A DNA stretch of 64,000 nucleotides from Steromphala cineraria (GCA_916613615.1 OU744732.1:45189227-45253226); one strand, 5' to 3'; positions 1-12,271 are shown, counted from the first letter of the stretch. Numbers and translations are program-made. The notes: generated from the letters alone by a model not told the origin.

Positions 1-47
1 CTGGTGAATATGACTCACCATATAGAATTATATTTTGATATAGCCTG

Positions 48-182
48 TTAAACAGACTTGTTAACAAGTCGAAATGCAACGCATCCAGCCAACATTAAAA
101 TGATACCTATAGCTACAGCAAGTGTCGTCGGAAGGATTCTATTTATCACATCTACATTTACTTCCCGTGAGACTTCTTCACC
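48..182 (-). CDS. Candidate 3'-terminal coding exon of a membrane protein
   Basis: On the minus strand, 44 codons run open from 182 to a TAA at 48-50. The translation starts GEEVSREVNV, then has a hydrophobic stretch of about 20 residues (ILPTTLAVAIGIILMLAGCV), followed by AFRLVNKSV and the stop. This looks like a single transmembrane helix with a short basic tail at the C-terminus. An in-frame stop lies directly upstream at 186-188. If coding, the exon must therefore start near an AG at about 183-184 (the sequence AAAAAG then GTGAAG), which has a poor pyrimidine tract. A better acceptor (TTCAG, about 215) would bring in that stop, so the segment could also be a relic. The GC content is higher than its surroundings. 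The family is not recognised and the rest of the gene would lie to the right. Confidence 0.4.
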   Translation of the reverse strand, partial: GEEVSREVNVDVINRILPTTLAVAIGIILMLAGCVAFRLVNKSV

Positions 183-1035
183 TTTTTACATTTACTTTTT
201 TAAATTAGAATTCTGAATTGTTCAAAGATAAGAAAGTAAATACCTTAGGGAACCTCAGACAAATGCAGATGAAGAAGGTCAGATAGTATGCGTGAATTAT
301 TTGACAAGAATTTATCCCAAATCTCTCATAAAGTAAGAGATTTGCAGGTTGATGAATCAAAATTTTAAATCAGTTACGAAAATATGATTCATATGCTGGA
401 AAACCCAGAGTAAATTTCACTTTTTACGCTTTTTTTATGGTATTTCAATCTTATACAACATGGACATGTCGTTTCTTTTTTTTCAGAAAATCAGAAATGC
501 TTATTAATGAAACTGAAGAGCATTAAAAATATCCTGTACCTAACGAAAGCATATTTACTCGAGAAAAGGATCCATTAGATAATTGATAAATATTGACAAA
601 ATTTCTAAATGTTAATCTGGGTGACCTGTATTTACCATACGCTCTTCGGAATGAGATTTAAAATTGAATTAAGAAATTTGATATGCAACGAAACTGATCT
701 CTTAACGGAAATTGTAATTTCCGACACAGACATTCCCAAGGCAAATGTAAGATAAGCCAAGGGGACACGTAGATAAGGTAGTCCGTTCAGAAATGTCTCT
801 TAATTTTATTAGATATTCCCAAATTAAGAGTTTCATTTGCAAGAGAAATTAACGCTTAACAAAGGTTTAAATGTTCGGAATATCTATATATTGATATGTA
901 ATGCTTATATTGAATAATATGCATATAGCCTCTGAGGTATGGAACTAGATGTGTTTAAGCAAATCAAGAATCAAAAATCGCCCCTTTAAACATTCTGTAG
1001 CTTCAAGTTTGATAAGAAGACTTATAAACCTCTAG
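183..1035. other. AT-rich non-coding DNA
   Basis: No reading frame, repeat or RNA gene could be supported here. If the exon at 48-182 is real, this stretch would be intron of that gene. A perfect TGACGTCA palindrome lies just beyond it at 1036-1043. Confidence 0.4.
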
Positions 1036-1261
1036 TGACGTCACTCTATTGTTCTATTATGTTCTACTTTTACCGGGTAAACCTCTATTGTCAGTTTGCC
1101 GGGCTTACTTTGGGAATGCCCGGGGCTTACTCTAGAATTTATCGAACATTTATTTTGATTGGGAATTATACACGTTTTGAAATACTTTGATTCAAAGTCC
1201 TTCTTTGAATAAATACCATCACAAAATATCACATTTTTGACAAATCACAAATATAAGGTTC

Positions 1262-1335
1262 GCATGCCTGGTTTCGAACTCTGCACCATTCGCTTACTAA
1301 ACTGGCGCCTTTGACAACTCGGCTATAAAGGCCCA
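1262..1335 (-). repeat. tRNA-Leu/Ser-like SINE head or tRNA pseudogene
   Basis: Read on the minus strand, this contains TAGCCGAGTTGTCAAAGGCG, close to the A-box and D-arm of tRNA-Leu/Ser, followed by GCCAG. About 30 nt further on is AGTTCGAAACC, which matches the B-box and T-loop. The middle is degenerate and no full cloverleaf is visible. It is therefore a tRNA-derived relic, probably the head of a SINE, and not a working tRNA gene. Confidence 0.5.
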
Positions 1336-1470
1336 CGAGAACAATGATGTATTTTCCACAATGACAATCATGTGAACTTCACGGACAGAGAGCGCATGCA
1401 GCTCACGTTCACGGCCTGGGTAGCGAGCGCAAAGCACGTGCAGGGCGCGGATTTGCTCTCCGTTTGTCAT
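1297..1470 (-). CDS. GC-rich 57-codon open frame, doubtful
   Basis: The minus strand is open from an ATG at 1468-1470 to a TAG at 1297-1299. The product starts MTNGEQIRALHVLCARYPGR. The segment 1380-1480 is far richer in GC than its surroundings and is also open on the plus strand (ATG near 1395, about 47 codons). Double-sided openness is expected of GC-rich DNA. The 3' half overlaps the tRNA-like relic at 1262-1335, so this is more likely part of a composite repeat than a gene. No family is recognised. Confidence 0.15.
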   Translation of the reverse strand: MTNGEQIRALHVLCARYPGRERELHALSVREVHMIVIVENTSLFSWAFIAELSKAPV

Positions 1471-1557
1471 GATGATTCCCTACCAGTAAAAATCAATGAA
1501 TCCACTTTTATACTTATTATTGAAATTATTTTGTAACTACGGTTTATCTCGGTTCAT

Positions 1558-1708
1558 TAGTTAGATCAAAACCTCCCCCTCGGTTTTGTTGGATAATGTA
1601 AGCCCTTAGCCTCGGGAAATTGGGGCGGGCCTGTCGGCCCTTTCCAATTTCCCTCTACCGCGGGCTTACATTATCCAACAAAACCTCCGGCTCGGTTTTG
1701 ATCCTTAA
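1558..1708. repeat. Compact foldback (inverted-repeat) element
   Basis: The two arms are near-perfect inverted complements: GATCAAAACC, a short GC-rich spacer and GGTTTTGTTGGATAATG on the left, with the mirror image ending GGTTTTGATC on the right. A second nested stem (GGGAAATTGG with CCAATTTCCC) surrounds a GC-rich loop. The whole could fold as one long hairpin. It is probably a small MITE. No convincing target-site duplication was found. Confidence 0.6.
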
Positions 1709-2171
1709 CGTAAATTCAGGGTATAGTACGAATAAAATAGACATGAATAAAACAGGAACAATACATTTTCTAATAATAATAATAATGTTGTTTTACTTAC
1801 ATTACTCTCTCTCAGTCTCAATTCAAATTTCCATTTGCTTTACTGAAATATGTGTATCTCTGATTATGTGACAATGATTGTTTTTAAAAGATGACTACTT
1901 TTTTCAAGATTGAATACATTTTGAAGATGTCGTTGTCACTTCTCTCTTTGATACAATCAAGACATAAACAAGTGTCACTTTTGATAAAATGTACTTTTAT
2001 ATATAATTTCATGCAAAATCCAAACAACTTTATGCTTAACATGTTTAACTTTCTTTTGAAGGATTCAACATATCGCCGGAATTAAATCGTGTAGCCCAAA
2101 ACGTGCAAATGAAGTAAAATGAAATGTTGTTGAGGGCAGGTTTTACGATTACTATAATTAAAATGATTGCT

Positions 2172-2455
2172 ATGATTACTCAGTCTAAGTAAACCTAGCC
2201 TCACTATTATCCGTTACACTGCTATACTGAGTCTAGAAAGGTCTGTTTGAGGGTCGCGTCAGCCGACCTTTCAGCGACCTATGACCCTCCAACGTTATAC
2301 GTGCGAAGGCAGACTATTGTTGCTTGGTAAGATCAGTTCTGATTGGTCAACTTTGTCACGTGGGCTGACGCGACTCTCAACCAAGCCTTTCTAGACTCAG
2401 TATAGCAGTGTAACGGATAATAGTGAGGCTAGGTTTACTTAGACTGATGATTACT
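2172..2455. mobile_element. Mutator-like MITE with 9-bp target duplication
   Basis: The element at 2181-2446 (266 bp) begins CAGTCTAAGTAAACC and ends GGTTTACTTAGACTG. The terminal inverted repeats are about 84 bp long with only a few mismatches. It is flanked by a perfect 9-bp direct repeat, ATGATTACT, at 2172-2180 and 2447-2455. Long terminal inverted repeats with a 9-bp target duplication are typical of Mutator-like (MULE) non-autonomous elements. The family name is inferred, because no transposase is present. Confidence 0.8.
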
Positions 2456-3573
2456 AGAAATCCTAAAATCCCTTAAATGAATCCTCGCTCCCTGCCACAT
2501 GTATTAATTGGCTTCAAAGGATCAAAGCTATTGATCAAATAAGTGGCAACCCTGAACGCGTTTGGGACGATACACTCATTTCGATCAAATTAAATAGATT
2601 GGTATCAGAATCCCATGTTACCCTTTTCAGGAATTTTTTAGGATTTCAAAATAATTACATCCGACATTTCATACAGTAATCATATTTCCAGAAATTGATA
2701 TTTTAAGGAGATAACCAACCTTATCTCAGGTCAAAAGTTAAATAAGACAATCAAGTTAAATAAGTTGAAATGTTTCACATTTTTTTCCATTTCTATCAGA
2801 TTAATATATACTAAAATGTATGATTAACACTGAGACACTTGATTATTAATTGTAAAATTATAATATATATTGTTTTTGATCCCACGTGCCATGGTCAAAA
2901 TCAATATTTCTGAATCAAAATAGGTCCCTAATAAATACGATATGTCAATTGTCATTTCATGAATCCTTTACCAGATATGTGAAACGTCATAACATAAAAA
3001 CAAAGAACCGTATATGCTCACGAAACAATAAACATACGATGAACAAAAGTATACACTCTCTCACTTTTTTATGATTAACACACTACCTTTCAGGGATATT
3101 TTCTTAATAAAACATTTCGCCTATTGGTTTCAAGTATAAAGAGATAACATGAATGAATCAATACCAAGTTTTTTTCAAAAGGATCAAAACAATGACAGTT
3201 CATATCGGTTTCAGTTAACAAAATGCAGCTTCCTAGGGGATAAAGACAGACAGGTAGATTATTTATTAAAGTACATTTACTGAGGAAAATATTCGTTTCG
3301 TCTCGAAATTGAGGTTTTCAGTTCGAACTAGTCCGAGGAAACAAAGTATCATTGTTTGAAAAATATTTTTTTCCAATGTGATTGCACAGTTGTTGAACTT
3401 TTGACGTTCAAGGTGCCACATGACTAATTAGAAAGTCAGGCATGTTCTTGTACTTCCGCGCTATGATAATTGGTAAGTCGATATGGGTAATTACTGATTC
3501 GTGCGTTCAATACGATACTTATGGCTTCATGGTCAAGCCCTTAATTTCCGAATAATATTTCATCAATTCAAAT
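2456..3573. other. AT-rich non-coding DNA
   Basis: Nothing supportable was seen. The short open frames here have ordinary AT-rich composition and look like chance. Confidence 0.4.
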
Positions 3574-3648
3574 ATGCCACGATGTCGTTATAAGCAGCAA
3601 TGGAAGGACACGTATGGACGAAGACAACACTACTGCTCCAAGTGTTAA
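3574..3648 (+). CDS. 24-codon sORF rich in Cys and basic residues, doubtful
   Basis: ATG at 3574 opens a frame of 24 codons, starting MPRCRYKQQWKDTYGRRQHY and ending CSKC. Base composition is higher in GC than the neighbours. Cysteines near both ends and a high basic content give it a peptide-like look. The frame is too short to exclude chance. It lies about 110 bp before a dispersed repeat. Confidence 0.15.
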   Translation: MPRCRYKQQWKDTYGRRQHYCSKC

Positions 3649-3756
3649 TCAGTTATGTCACAATTCATGTCAACAGATTTTGTTTTGAATTACATGTATC
3701 TACACGATGATGGAAAAAAAGTCTTTCACCCAAAGAAGTTTTAAATTCTATATATA

Positions 3757-4112
3757 GGATATTACATGAGTGTTCATGGTTTACTATGTTATGCGACACA
3801 AGTAAATATTGGTATATTCCAAGCGTAAGCGAGGGATATACTGATATATGTATTTAGGATCGAGTGTCGTAAAAATACTATGTCATGGGCACGAACATAA
3901 TATCTGTTTATTGCCCTCGTCCCAAAGTTAAAGAACATACTCAAAACCTACTTCTCAGCATAGGCAACCTTGCCGCCGCCGGTCTGAGAAGATTGTGACG
4001 TCAAAGCATTGTTTATAACGTGACATCACGATGAAAAAATCATTATTTGCCCATGGGTAACATATGAGAAATCAGAACCTCTACATAACTGCCCACTTAG
4101 CTAATAAAATTA
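3757..4112. repeat. Dispersed repeat carrying paired CRE-like palindromes
   Basis: This stretch is homologous to 26472-26752 and 34566-34846. Shared landmarks are the CATGAGTGTTCATGG-type start, an ACGACAC/GCGACAC motif, CTCAGCATAG, CCGCCGCCGG and a closing ATTTGCCC...CATATGA block. It carries TGACGTCA at 3996-4003 and TGACATCA at 4021-4028, 25 bp apart. This copy has an extra internal section with its own short palindrome (CGACAC...GTGTCG). It is probably a MITE, with ends only approximate. Confidence 0.65.
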
Positions 4113-4149
4113 GATATCTTAACTATTTCTTCCACAAGCTTGGTAACAA

Positions 4150-4512
4150 AGACTTCTAAAAACCTACCTTGAAAAGTGAAGGAATCGTCGAAACACCAAA
4201 TCCGCCAGTCAAACGTTCAAACAGAAAGTGGTGCCAAAACCCAACGACTATTTGCACTAACGTCATCAGCCACATAAGACAACTTAGTTATCACCACAGC
4301 TATTGTAAACGCACGATGCCGAGGACTTAATTGATTAATCAGCCTTAGGAGAGACAATGCCAATTGCAAGACACAACCGGGAACTGGACATAGTTTGCCC
4401 AAGAGTCCCAAACACTGGTCATTCCGTGGTCAATCCATTTAGAGTTATGTGCCAACTGTAGGACAATCCGGTGGGAGTTGTGTCACTCTTGAATGAAATT
4501 ATAACCTGGCCC
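4150..4512. repeat. Unclassified dispersed repeat, copy 1
   Basis: It is homologous in the same orientation to 12604-12952. Long shared blocks include ACAACTTAGTTATCACCACAG, GCCGAGGACTTAATTGAT, GAACTGGACATAGTTTGCCC and AAGAGTCCCAAACACTG, with both copies ending in ACCTGGCC. A 64-codon minus-strand frame here is only partly kept in the second copy because of indels. The shared DNA is therefore a repeat and not a conserved gene. The class is unknown. Confidence 0.65.
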
Positions 4513-7500
4513 GATAAACCAGGCTAAGACAAACGCAATATCAATGGGAAGATACAATCAAAAAGAGAAAACAAGTAAACTCAAATCACACTAAGTTGGC
4601 CTTCATAATCCATCTATTTTACTTTGGAGATGGTGTCGATACTTTATGGAGTTATAATATTAACTGACAGGGAACGACACATGCAAACAGCAATATTCAT
4701 GTCAAATATTAACAATTGATAATTGGTAGAGTATAATATAGAATGTATACTATATTTAGATAGAAAATAAAACATGACTTCCAATATGTTTCAATGAAAA
4801 CAACGCTTTATTTTGAAGAGTTATATCCTGTTGACAATTAGATATCAAATGAAAACTAAATGAAATACAAATATTTTTCATTTATAACAATGCTTTATTG
4901 TGACATTTTTATTAGTTTGACTGGTCGAAAACAAGAAATACACTTGCACTTTTACTATTACTATTGCAGGAAAGTAATCGTTTTCGCCGTGTGGATCATG
5001 AATACGCTTATGATGAATATGCTACTCAGAATAGCAAGGCCAAGGTCAAATTAGGAAAATGTATTTATAATCAGATAATGGAGATGTCCATGGAAATGAA
5101 CCACAATATCGAATTATGACTACTTCATTAGACAGGCATTAGCTTGCAAGATATGAATACTAGGACCGTCTCTATGATCACATATCAGACACCATCACTT
5201 CAAAAGTTCAAATACATATTCGCAAATACAAAATTGCACTAAAATATGACACACAAAAAACCTCACATATTTTCCTTAGTGCATCGAGGAGTATTTTTCA
5301 ATATAACCTTTGCCTTCCAAAATGTCAATACTTGTACTCAAAAGTCAAAGGAAATAATCACTTGAAATATCATGCTAACTTGAAGAGTTTGAACGTAAAG
5401 TTTACCATTGCAGAAACCTGAACTAGAAATGAATTTATGCAATTTACACAGATAACTAAAGAAAACAAAAATAATAGTGATGAAAGATATGTAATTACCA
5501 CCTTTCATTATAAAAATTTTAACATTTTAATAGTTGACTTTGTATCTTCATATCGCATCATATGGTCACCATACAATGATTAATCAAACACAAATTCTTA
5601 CTCAATTGTACAGTTATGTGTATCAGTCCATCTTTAAAAGCTATTAACCTAACTACAAATATTTGCTTAACATCTGCGAATAAAATCCACGTGAGGGAAA
5701 AAAACAGTAAGTGTGAACAACGCACTACTGTTTCATCAATTCATCATCAACATGGGACAATAAATCCTTGGCCATTCAGGGCCAAATAATCCGAATCTCC
5801 ACATCAGATAACCCCTTGCAGTTTCATTAGGGAAAATCTACATTGAAGATATCCATGCTTTATTCTGGTTAGGAAAGAATAACCTATTGGAAGGTTTTGA
5901 CATAATATGATGAGATATGTTGAAGCGATTGCATTATTCTAATGTATCTATGTTATTTGATATTCAGAAAATAAAATATAAATGAAGTCGTCTATTCTAA
6001 ATAAACAAATTTGATAATATATCAGTTGTTCAATTTCTGGATACATGCCTTTTGAATAGACATCATTTCCTCGAACTACAACGACAATTATAACAGCACT
6101 ATATTATTTATAATAATTACAAAATTTAAAAAACATTTGTATCAACGAGTAAACTAAAACATTTATCTTGACTTTAAAATGTTGTGTCAAAACGTAAAAA
6201 ATATTCTTTTGGAAGTTTCTATCTTAAATTGGCAATTTGAAAACAGACGTTTAGAAGTGTTCTTAAAGATGATTGAGTAAATAACTTTAAAACTTTGTTA
6301 AGGTTTTGCCATCACTCACAATTGGCATTATGAATAAACTTATCCTTTTTACATAAGTTGAAGAAACTTCATAGGACAAATGCAATTTGTCTATGTTGGG
6401 CATAATCATCCATATTCATTTCTGTTTTAATTCAATAACAAAAACCTAGTTTATCATTTAGTTTATGAGGAATATTCGCCCACACTGTACACCCTCCTAC
6501 CTTTATTTGTTACTCAGAGGAATGGAAATTTGTATTTGATAATTATGTTTGATTGACAAGAACACTGGCCTATTATACACAATAAAATCTAACTGCAAAT
6601 TGTTCTTTCCGTTGGCAAATACTGTTATGTAGATTTAGATATATTATTGACAAATAAAGCATGACTGCATGACGTGGACACCAATGCGTGTCTAAATAAG
6701 TGACAGTGTTGTATCATTTTTAACTTTTTACAATACAGTTTGAACATATATGTAATTTTTAGACATTAACTTCAAGTAAAGCGATTAATGCAACTACTCA
6801 AAGCAAAAATATGTTTTAAAGACTTGGGGACAAAATAGAACAGCAGGGAATGTAACATGGATATGCATATGTATGCATCCATGCTGTTGACTATGTCTTT
6901 CTCTCCTCTTAGAATTGAGCATATCATCTGGATTTAAACATGTAGCCTAACGTGCTTCTAAGTTGAAACATGTTAAATTAACTTATAAATCAGGAGCATG
7001 TTTGTCACGAACTTTTAAAAAGCACACATCATTGCTTTCCATGACATGCACAAAATGGTTTCAAACGACCATTAAACCGATCGTTGACAACCTTAAACAG
7101 CTTTTGGGAAGTTACATGTATTTTCATTTTAGTTATATTTATAAATTTGTGTTAACGATTTAAAACAATATTTCAGATTTCATAGGTTCATCTAGTATCA
7201 ATTACAATGAAAATGAATTAACTTCAAAACATCAAACTATCAAAATGCAATACAAACGAGACACTCACGCCATTTACCAAATGTATTTCAGGGATAAAAC
7301 GTCTGTTCTCAATCAAACGTGGGAACGTGGGAAAACGTATAGAGACAACTTGCATGAATCAATACCCATACACTTTGAATACAATCAACACACACTGACA
7401 ACACATAACAAAGAAGAGCTTGCCTAAAAGAAATTAATCCAAGAATCAATGTATATGACAATCGTGTGCAATGTATGGAATCAATTATAAGAATATATTG

Positions 7501-8179
7501 TTTACTACTATTTGTGTGTACATTTATCTTTACCAACAATGTCTTGAGACAAATACCTCAGAATAAGCACACTTAACAATTATGGATATATCACAAACAA
7601 TAGGTTAAAGAATTACTGTCATGTATATTTAATTCCCTCATTGATAACATTATCATGTATTGGTATATAACAATGAAACCATTATCTGAAGAGTTTTTGA
7701 TGAAGATGTTTTCAGGCCATTGGCCCATAGATCACATTCATGTTACAAACGCAAAGGACGTTTGAGACAAAGACGCTTTATCATTGATAATTGAATTTTT
7801 CTCGTTATTTAAAGATTCTCCGATAAGATAATTCGAGAGTTTTGTTACAACATCTTTGAATTAAGCAGACATGAACATGACATTTTTATATGATACATCG
7901 ACAAAAAAAGTTTTTTCTATGTTTATTTTCAAACAATAGATTGAGGAAATCATTGATTTCCATTCCCCAGTAAGTAATATTAAAGCGACATTGTTGATTG
8001 GTTTCTTCTCGTTATTGATAACACTGACACAATAATCTTTCTTTTGAAGATTCCAACAGGCAAAGGCATTTGCTGTTTTTGGTACATCAACCTGGAAAAC
8101 TTATATAACATCTTATCTTGATAACACCTTATCGATTATTAATAACTTCAATAGTATCATTTTTTAAGAATTTTGTAAG
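4513..8179. other. Long AT-rich non-coding interval
   Basis: No gene, RNA gene or recognisable transposon was found in this stretch. Frames of 60-76 codons exist at 4860-5054, 6963-7163, 7245-7427 and 7309-7539 but have no coding signature. It is probably intron or intergenic DNA. Confidence 0.4.
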
Positions 8180-8443
8180 AAGCAGTAATTGATCAAATAT
8201 ATAATGTAAAGTTCAGCCATGCGATTCCTTTTTCTTACACAACATGAATTAAAGATGTTCACACAAAAGTGGCCTTCAATAGGCTTAATGAGAATCTTAA
8301 TAATTTGTTCTCTGATTATGGATCATTGGTTTGTGTCATGAGATTTTTGACATTATCAAAATAAAACATTTAGCATTAACGTACAATTAACAGTGAAAAC
8401 TTCAAAATATACATTTTCAAAAAACGTGCTTCTGCCCCTTTAA
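8180..8443 (+). mobile_element. 5'-truncated TTAA-flanked MITE (GGGGCAGTAGCACG family)
   Basis: This is the right-hand part of the family seen complete at 55175-55538, in the same orientation. It shares the GCGATTCCTTTTTCTTACAC and GAGATTTTTGACA landmarks and ends AAAACGTGCTTCTGCCCCTTTAA. The left terminal repeat is missing. Confidence 0.7.
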
Positions 8444-10042
8444 AAACTAATACCAGTAATTGCTCAAAATCAGAAAATGCAAAAAAGTTAAACTTTTGCT
8501 GACTATCATTTACTGTTTACCTTATACATGTATAGACGGTATGAGTTTCTCCAATGACCCCAAAATTGCACCAAGGTATTGGAAACCCCTGTTTAAGGCG
8601 TTCCTCAGTACACAGTTTTAAACATTCAGGAGGAAGAAACCAAAGTCTCATCAATATGTATGTAAAAGTTTAGCTTTAAACGTAGTTATCAAATTTGTAT
8701 CGATGATGACAGACTAGTTCGCTCGCAGCTAGTTGTGATTACTAGACCTTTTCTCATAATTACAAATGAGTGTTTTTTCTTCATTAATCACAATTATTGA
8801 AATCAAAGAATCAAACTTCTAGATCTAACCAGTATCAAACCTCTTCAAATGATAAAGCGGTTCTTATACTGTCGTTGCTCAGTGATCTTAAAAATCATAA
8901 CCACTTCAAAAGATTTTTTCCAGTTACTAGTATCGAAAATTTCTTCAAAACATAAATACATCTAATCATAAGGCAACGGAACAACTATAATTACTTTGAA
9001 AATGAGAAATCGATCATCTATCATAACATCATTTCATTCCTCCAAAAACTTAAATTACAGAAGTTGTAAGCTTCATCAAATAAAATAAAATATCGCAAAC
9101 ATATATGTGTGTAGGTATAACCGAATTTGCAAGCCAAATAAATGTTTCACAATTTCGTACATGGTTCATTTTTACAAATATTAAAAAGAACCTAAATTTT
9201 CGCACATCAATTTTTTTCAAGAGAAGTTTTGTATACATGTTACTTGTCAGAATCACTAATTCATCCTAAATTGGAAATGAAATTACCGTTTTAGGACATA
9301 TTCATTCTTGCCTGCATGAAATTGTAGCATCTAAGACCAATCAGTAGCGAAAATCAATAAACAGCAACTAAATCCCTTTAATTTACTAGAACTGTCCACT
9401 TCCTGAATGATTACCAGACGAAACACACATGCTATCAATGACAAAAAGTACAGAGAAAACATGACGCAATCAGCAAAGTGACGAACTAAATCTTCCTAAG
9501 ATAATGATGTAAAAGAGATTGATCGTCTCATCAGACATTCAACTTCCAAGATCAAATTACCAATTTTGCAAAAAGCATATAACCTTGCCTTGATCAGCTG
9601 TATTCTTGAAACATTGAGTCATGGAGATAACGACAGCAAAATCATACTGTCTGCGAGTGGATTAATCGTTCCATATCAAGTTACCAGTGAAGAAAGATCA
9701 AGTCATCACCCGACGAGTTTTTGCTAATAATTGTTTCCTTCAACGTATATACGCATGAACATGTATGTATATCATGTACACAACCATTCAAGAGAGACAT
9801 AAAACCAAACGTTATATGATAGATATATGCTACGGTCAAAGTCTACAATCAAGCAGCAGATTGGCTGGTTATTTCAGTCATTGTATACATTGCCTGACCG
9901 TAGACTTTGATTGTAACATATACTTACAAACTGCTTTACTACACAATAGACATTGACGCAGTTATAAAGCAAGTTATATTCAAATGCTTATGTTCAAAGA
10001 TTTTCCTTGACATCTTTAATTTGCGAGTCCTTTTTGTAATAA
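8444..10042. other. AT-rich non-coding DNA
   Basis: No supported feature. A short imperfect inverted motif (TCAAAGTCTAC and its complement) occurs around 9835-9915. Confidence 0.35.
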
Positions 10043-10162
10043 TTTGAGTTCCAGAAAAATATAGAAATTGATCGCGAGGAAGAGCCATTGGTACTGTTGG
10101 AACCTTATTCTGTTCGACAGTCAGCTAAGCATCATATTTCACTTACAGACTTCCAGGCTTGA
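10043..10162 (+). CDS. Candidate terminal exon with acidic dileucine tail
   Basis: The plus strand is open for 39 codons from TTT at 10043 to TGA at 10160-10162. A CAG at 10052-10054 could be the splice acceptor. The exon would then encode KNIEIDREEEPLVLLEPYSV and about 15 more residues ending DFQA. The acidic run followed by LVLL fits the [DE]xxxL[LI] sorting motif found in cytoplasmic tails of membrane proteins. That reading is inference from the motif alone. GC content is above the surroundings. A GTACTG after the TTG at 10088-10090 and a TTACAG at 10143-10148 could mark a different splicing arrangement. The family is not recognised. Confidence 0.3.
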   Translation, partial: FEFQKNIEIDREEEPLVLLEPYSVRQSAKHHISLTDFQA

Positions 10163-11827
10163 TTGGATCATGTGATATGATATCGACAGAGATTACTCTG
10201 TGAGTGGTGATTTTAAATTCTGACGTTCACATCCTTAAGATAAATGACAGGGGACGCACATATAGTTTGTTTAAAGAATCTAGCTCTTCCTTTAGTTAAT
10301 GACTAAATAAAATCTTTAATTGGTTGCAGCTTTCTTCCTCGTCCTGAATCTTATGTTGCAATAATGATGATCATTAGGATTCGAATTCCAATTTTCTGTC
10401 CTTTTATTGTTAAGATACAATTAACCAAGGAAAGGTATCGATTTTCAGGTAATGGAATAAAGCGCCGTATATATTCTAACTGTCATAGAATAGTGTGATG
10501 ATACAATTTACAAACGAAACGTCTCAACGTGAGGTTAGGCAATTCTGAACCCTTGTCCATCGCTCTAACAAATTAAATCCATACATGCTATAGGCCAAGC
10601 ATTTGAAAGTTCAAGAAAACCTTGATATCTGAATACCCTAAAAACAATAGGAATAATGAGCTTTAACTTATTCGACACAAGACCAAAATGTGTTTGTGTA
10701 TAATGTGTATATGTTTGATGGCTTTGCAGAGCTAAACTACGAAGCAGTTTGATTGACAAATGTTGAGTAATTAAAGCACCCAGGTGCCTTATGCGGTGTC
10801 CCAAAATGATATGTATCAGAACAAAAAAGCTCTGGATAAAGGAGGATGCAAAACTATTTTAGCCTCGAAGTGTCCAAATGAAGATATAAGTTTGACAGAT
10901 GCTTGAGTTTACGTTCTGTTAACGACAATTCATACTATTTAATGTCAGAGTTGATTATTCATTGAGGGATGTTATACTAGCACAGAAGCAAGGGTGTCAA
11001 ATAAGCTGCATTTGATGCATATATACGACCCCAGGGATCGTTATGATATTGATCATTTACACAGCAGATGTAATGTTATAATTGTATGTTGATCAGAAGT
11101 ATTGAAGATACATATTCTAATTCTTATGTTTAAATTATGTACTATTGAGTTAATTGTGACAATATTCTAAGCATCATACAGCCAGTAGGATGATCTTAAA
11201 CAACTTTTACACACCCCAAAATAGGACACTATAAGCAAAGATCGTGATGTCCCTTTTTCAGACAAGTGTTTTTGTTTTAAGTACCACATTAATGTTAATT
11301 ATTGCCATCCCCCAGTCCCATACTATATTGACTCAACATGGTTCCATTCTTTAAACTACAAATGAAACCAAACCATGAAACTCAACACTCCCTTCATATC
11401 AATAACACAAACAATGACGTAACATCTAAGACATCATAAATTACTTGTTATTATACAAACGAAGCAATTTTGATATGTTAAACAAGGGCAACTCAAATAT
11501 GGGGCTCATGGGGCTCCTATGTGCACAAATATGTCCCCTAGTTTTGACTCTTGACTCCTGTAGGGGACCCTTACGAGAGTAAAATAAACTTGGGTAGATA
11601 GATATTGGGCAGATGGCTGTAATGTTAGATTCCGTCCGAGATGGTCGCCACATCCTTATTAAAGATTAATTCAATCTGGACCTGTCTTGGAGTGATAAGT
11701 ATGATGTCTTCACCTAGGTTTTTGAAACATCAAGTTTGGTGCAAGTTATTGGTTGATCAGGAAAGTGTTGTCTAAGGGGACATATTTTTTCACACAGGAC
11801 CCACTTTAGCCCCAGAACTATTATTTA
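10163..11827. other. Non-coding DNA with unassigned open frames
   Basis: Minus-strand frames at 10565-10804 (79 codons) and 11441-11653 (70 codons) sit in slightly GC-richer patches. Neither resembles a known family, and neither has a clear splice or start context. They may be decayed repeats. Confidence 0.3.
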
Positions 11828-11920
11828 GGAGATAACCCTAGTGTGTTTGAATTTAGAATTTACTCGCTATCAATCCAGTATAACATGTCTCTGATTTTCA
11901 AACACACTAGGCTTATCTCC
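11828..11920. repeat. 93-bp inverted repeat
   Basis: GGAGATAACCCTAGTGTGTT at 11828 is mirrored by AACACACTAGGCTTATCTCC ending at 11920. The arms are about 22 bp with one mismatch, separated by about 47 bp. It is a small foldback or MITE remnant. Confidence 0.6.
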
Positions 11921-12239
11921 ATTTTACCATAACGATTTTCATCGTGAACTCTTTGTTTAAGCGAATTGCACTTTGTAAAATGTCCTAACTTCCGGCAAAA
12001 AAATTGAACTCGTCTGTGCTGGGGGTTTTGCTCCTTGGTATTTGAAATAAATTTAGCCGTGGTAAGGTAAATCTGTCCATCAAATATATTCCTCACTTTC
12101 TTCAAATCACACCTATTGATAACGTACCGTTTAGAACGTGTGATTCAATTACTTACTTGTTGACAATATAGACTGAGACATCCCTATCAATCAAATAGCT
12201 TATTCTAACAGAAAACCACTATGACGTTGTCAAGGATGA

Positions 12240-12271
12240 TGACGTCATAAGTGCTCGCGTAAATGACGTCA
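12240..12271. promoter_or_regulatory. Pair of CRE-like TGACGTCA palindromes
   Basis: Perfect TGACGTCA palindromes (ATF/CREB-type core) lie at 12240-12247 and 12264-12271, 24 bp apart. A related TGACGTTGTCA lies just upstream, near 12222. The spacing resembles the pairs inside dispersed repeats elsewhere in the window. No adjacent gene is visible, so function is unproven. Confidence 0.35.

Noticed and set aside
9832..9917. Inverted repeat around TCAAAGTCTAC
   Set aside because: Only an 11-bp core pairs, which is too short to separate from chance.
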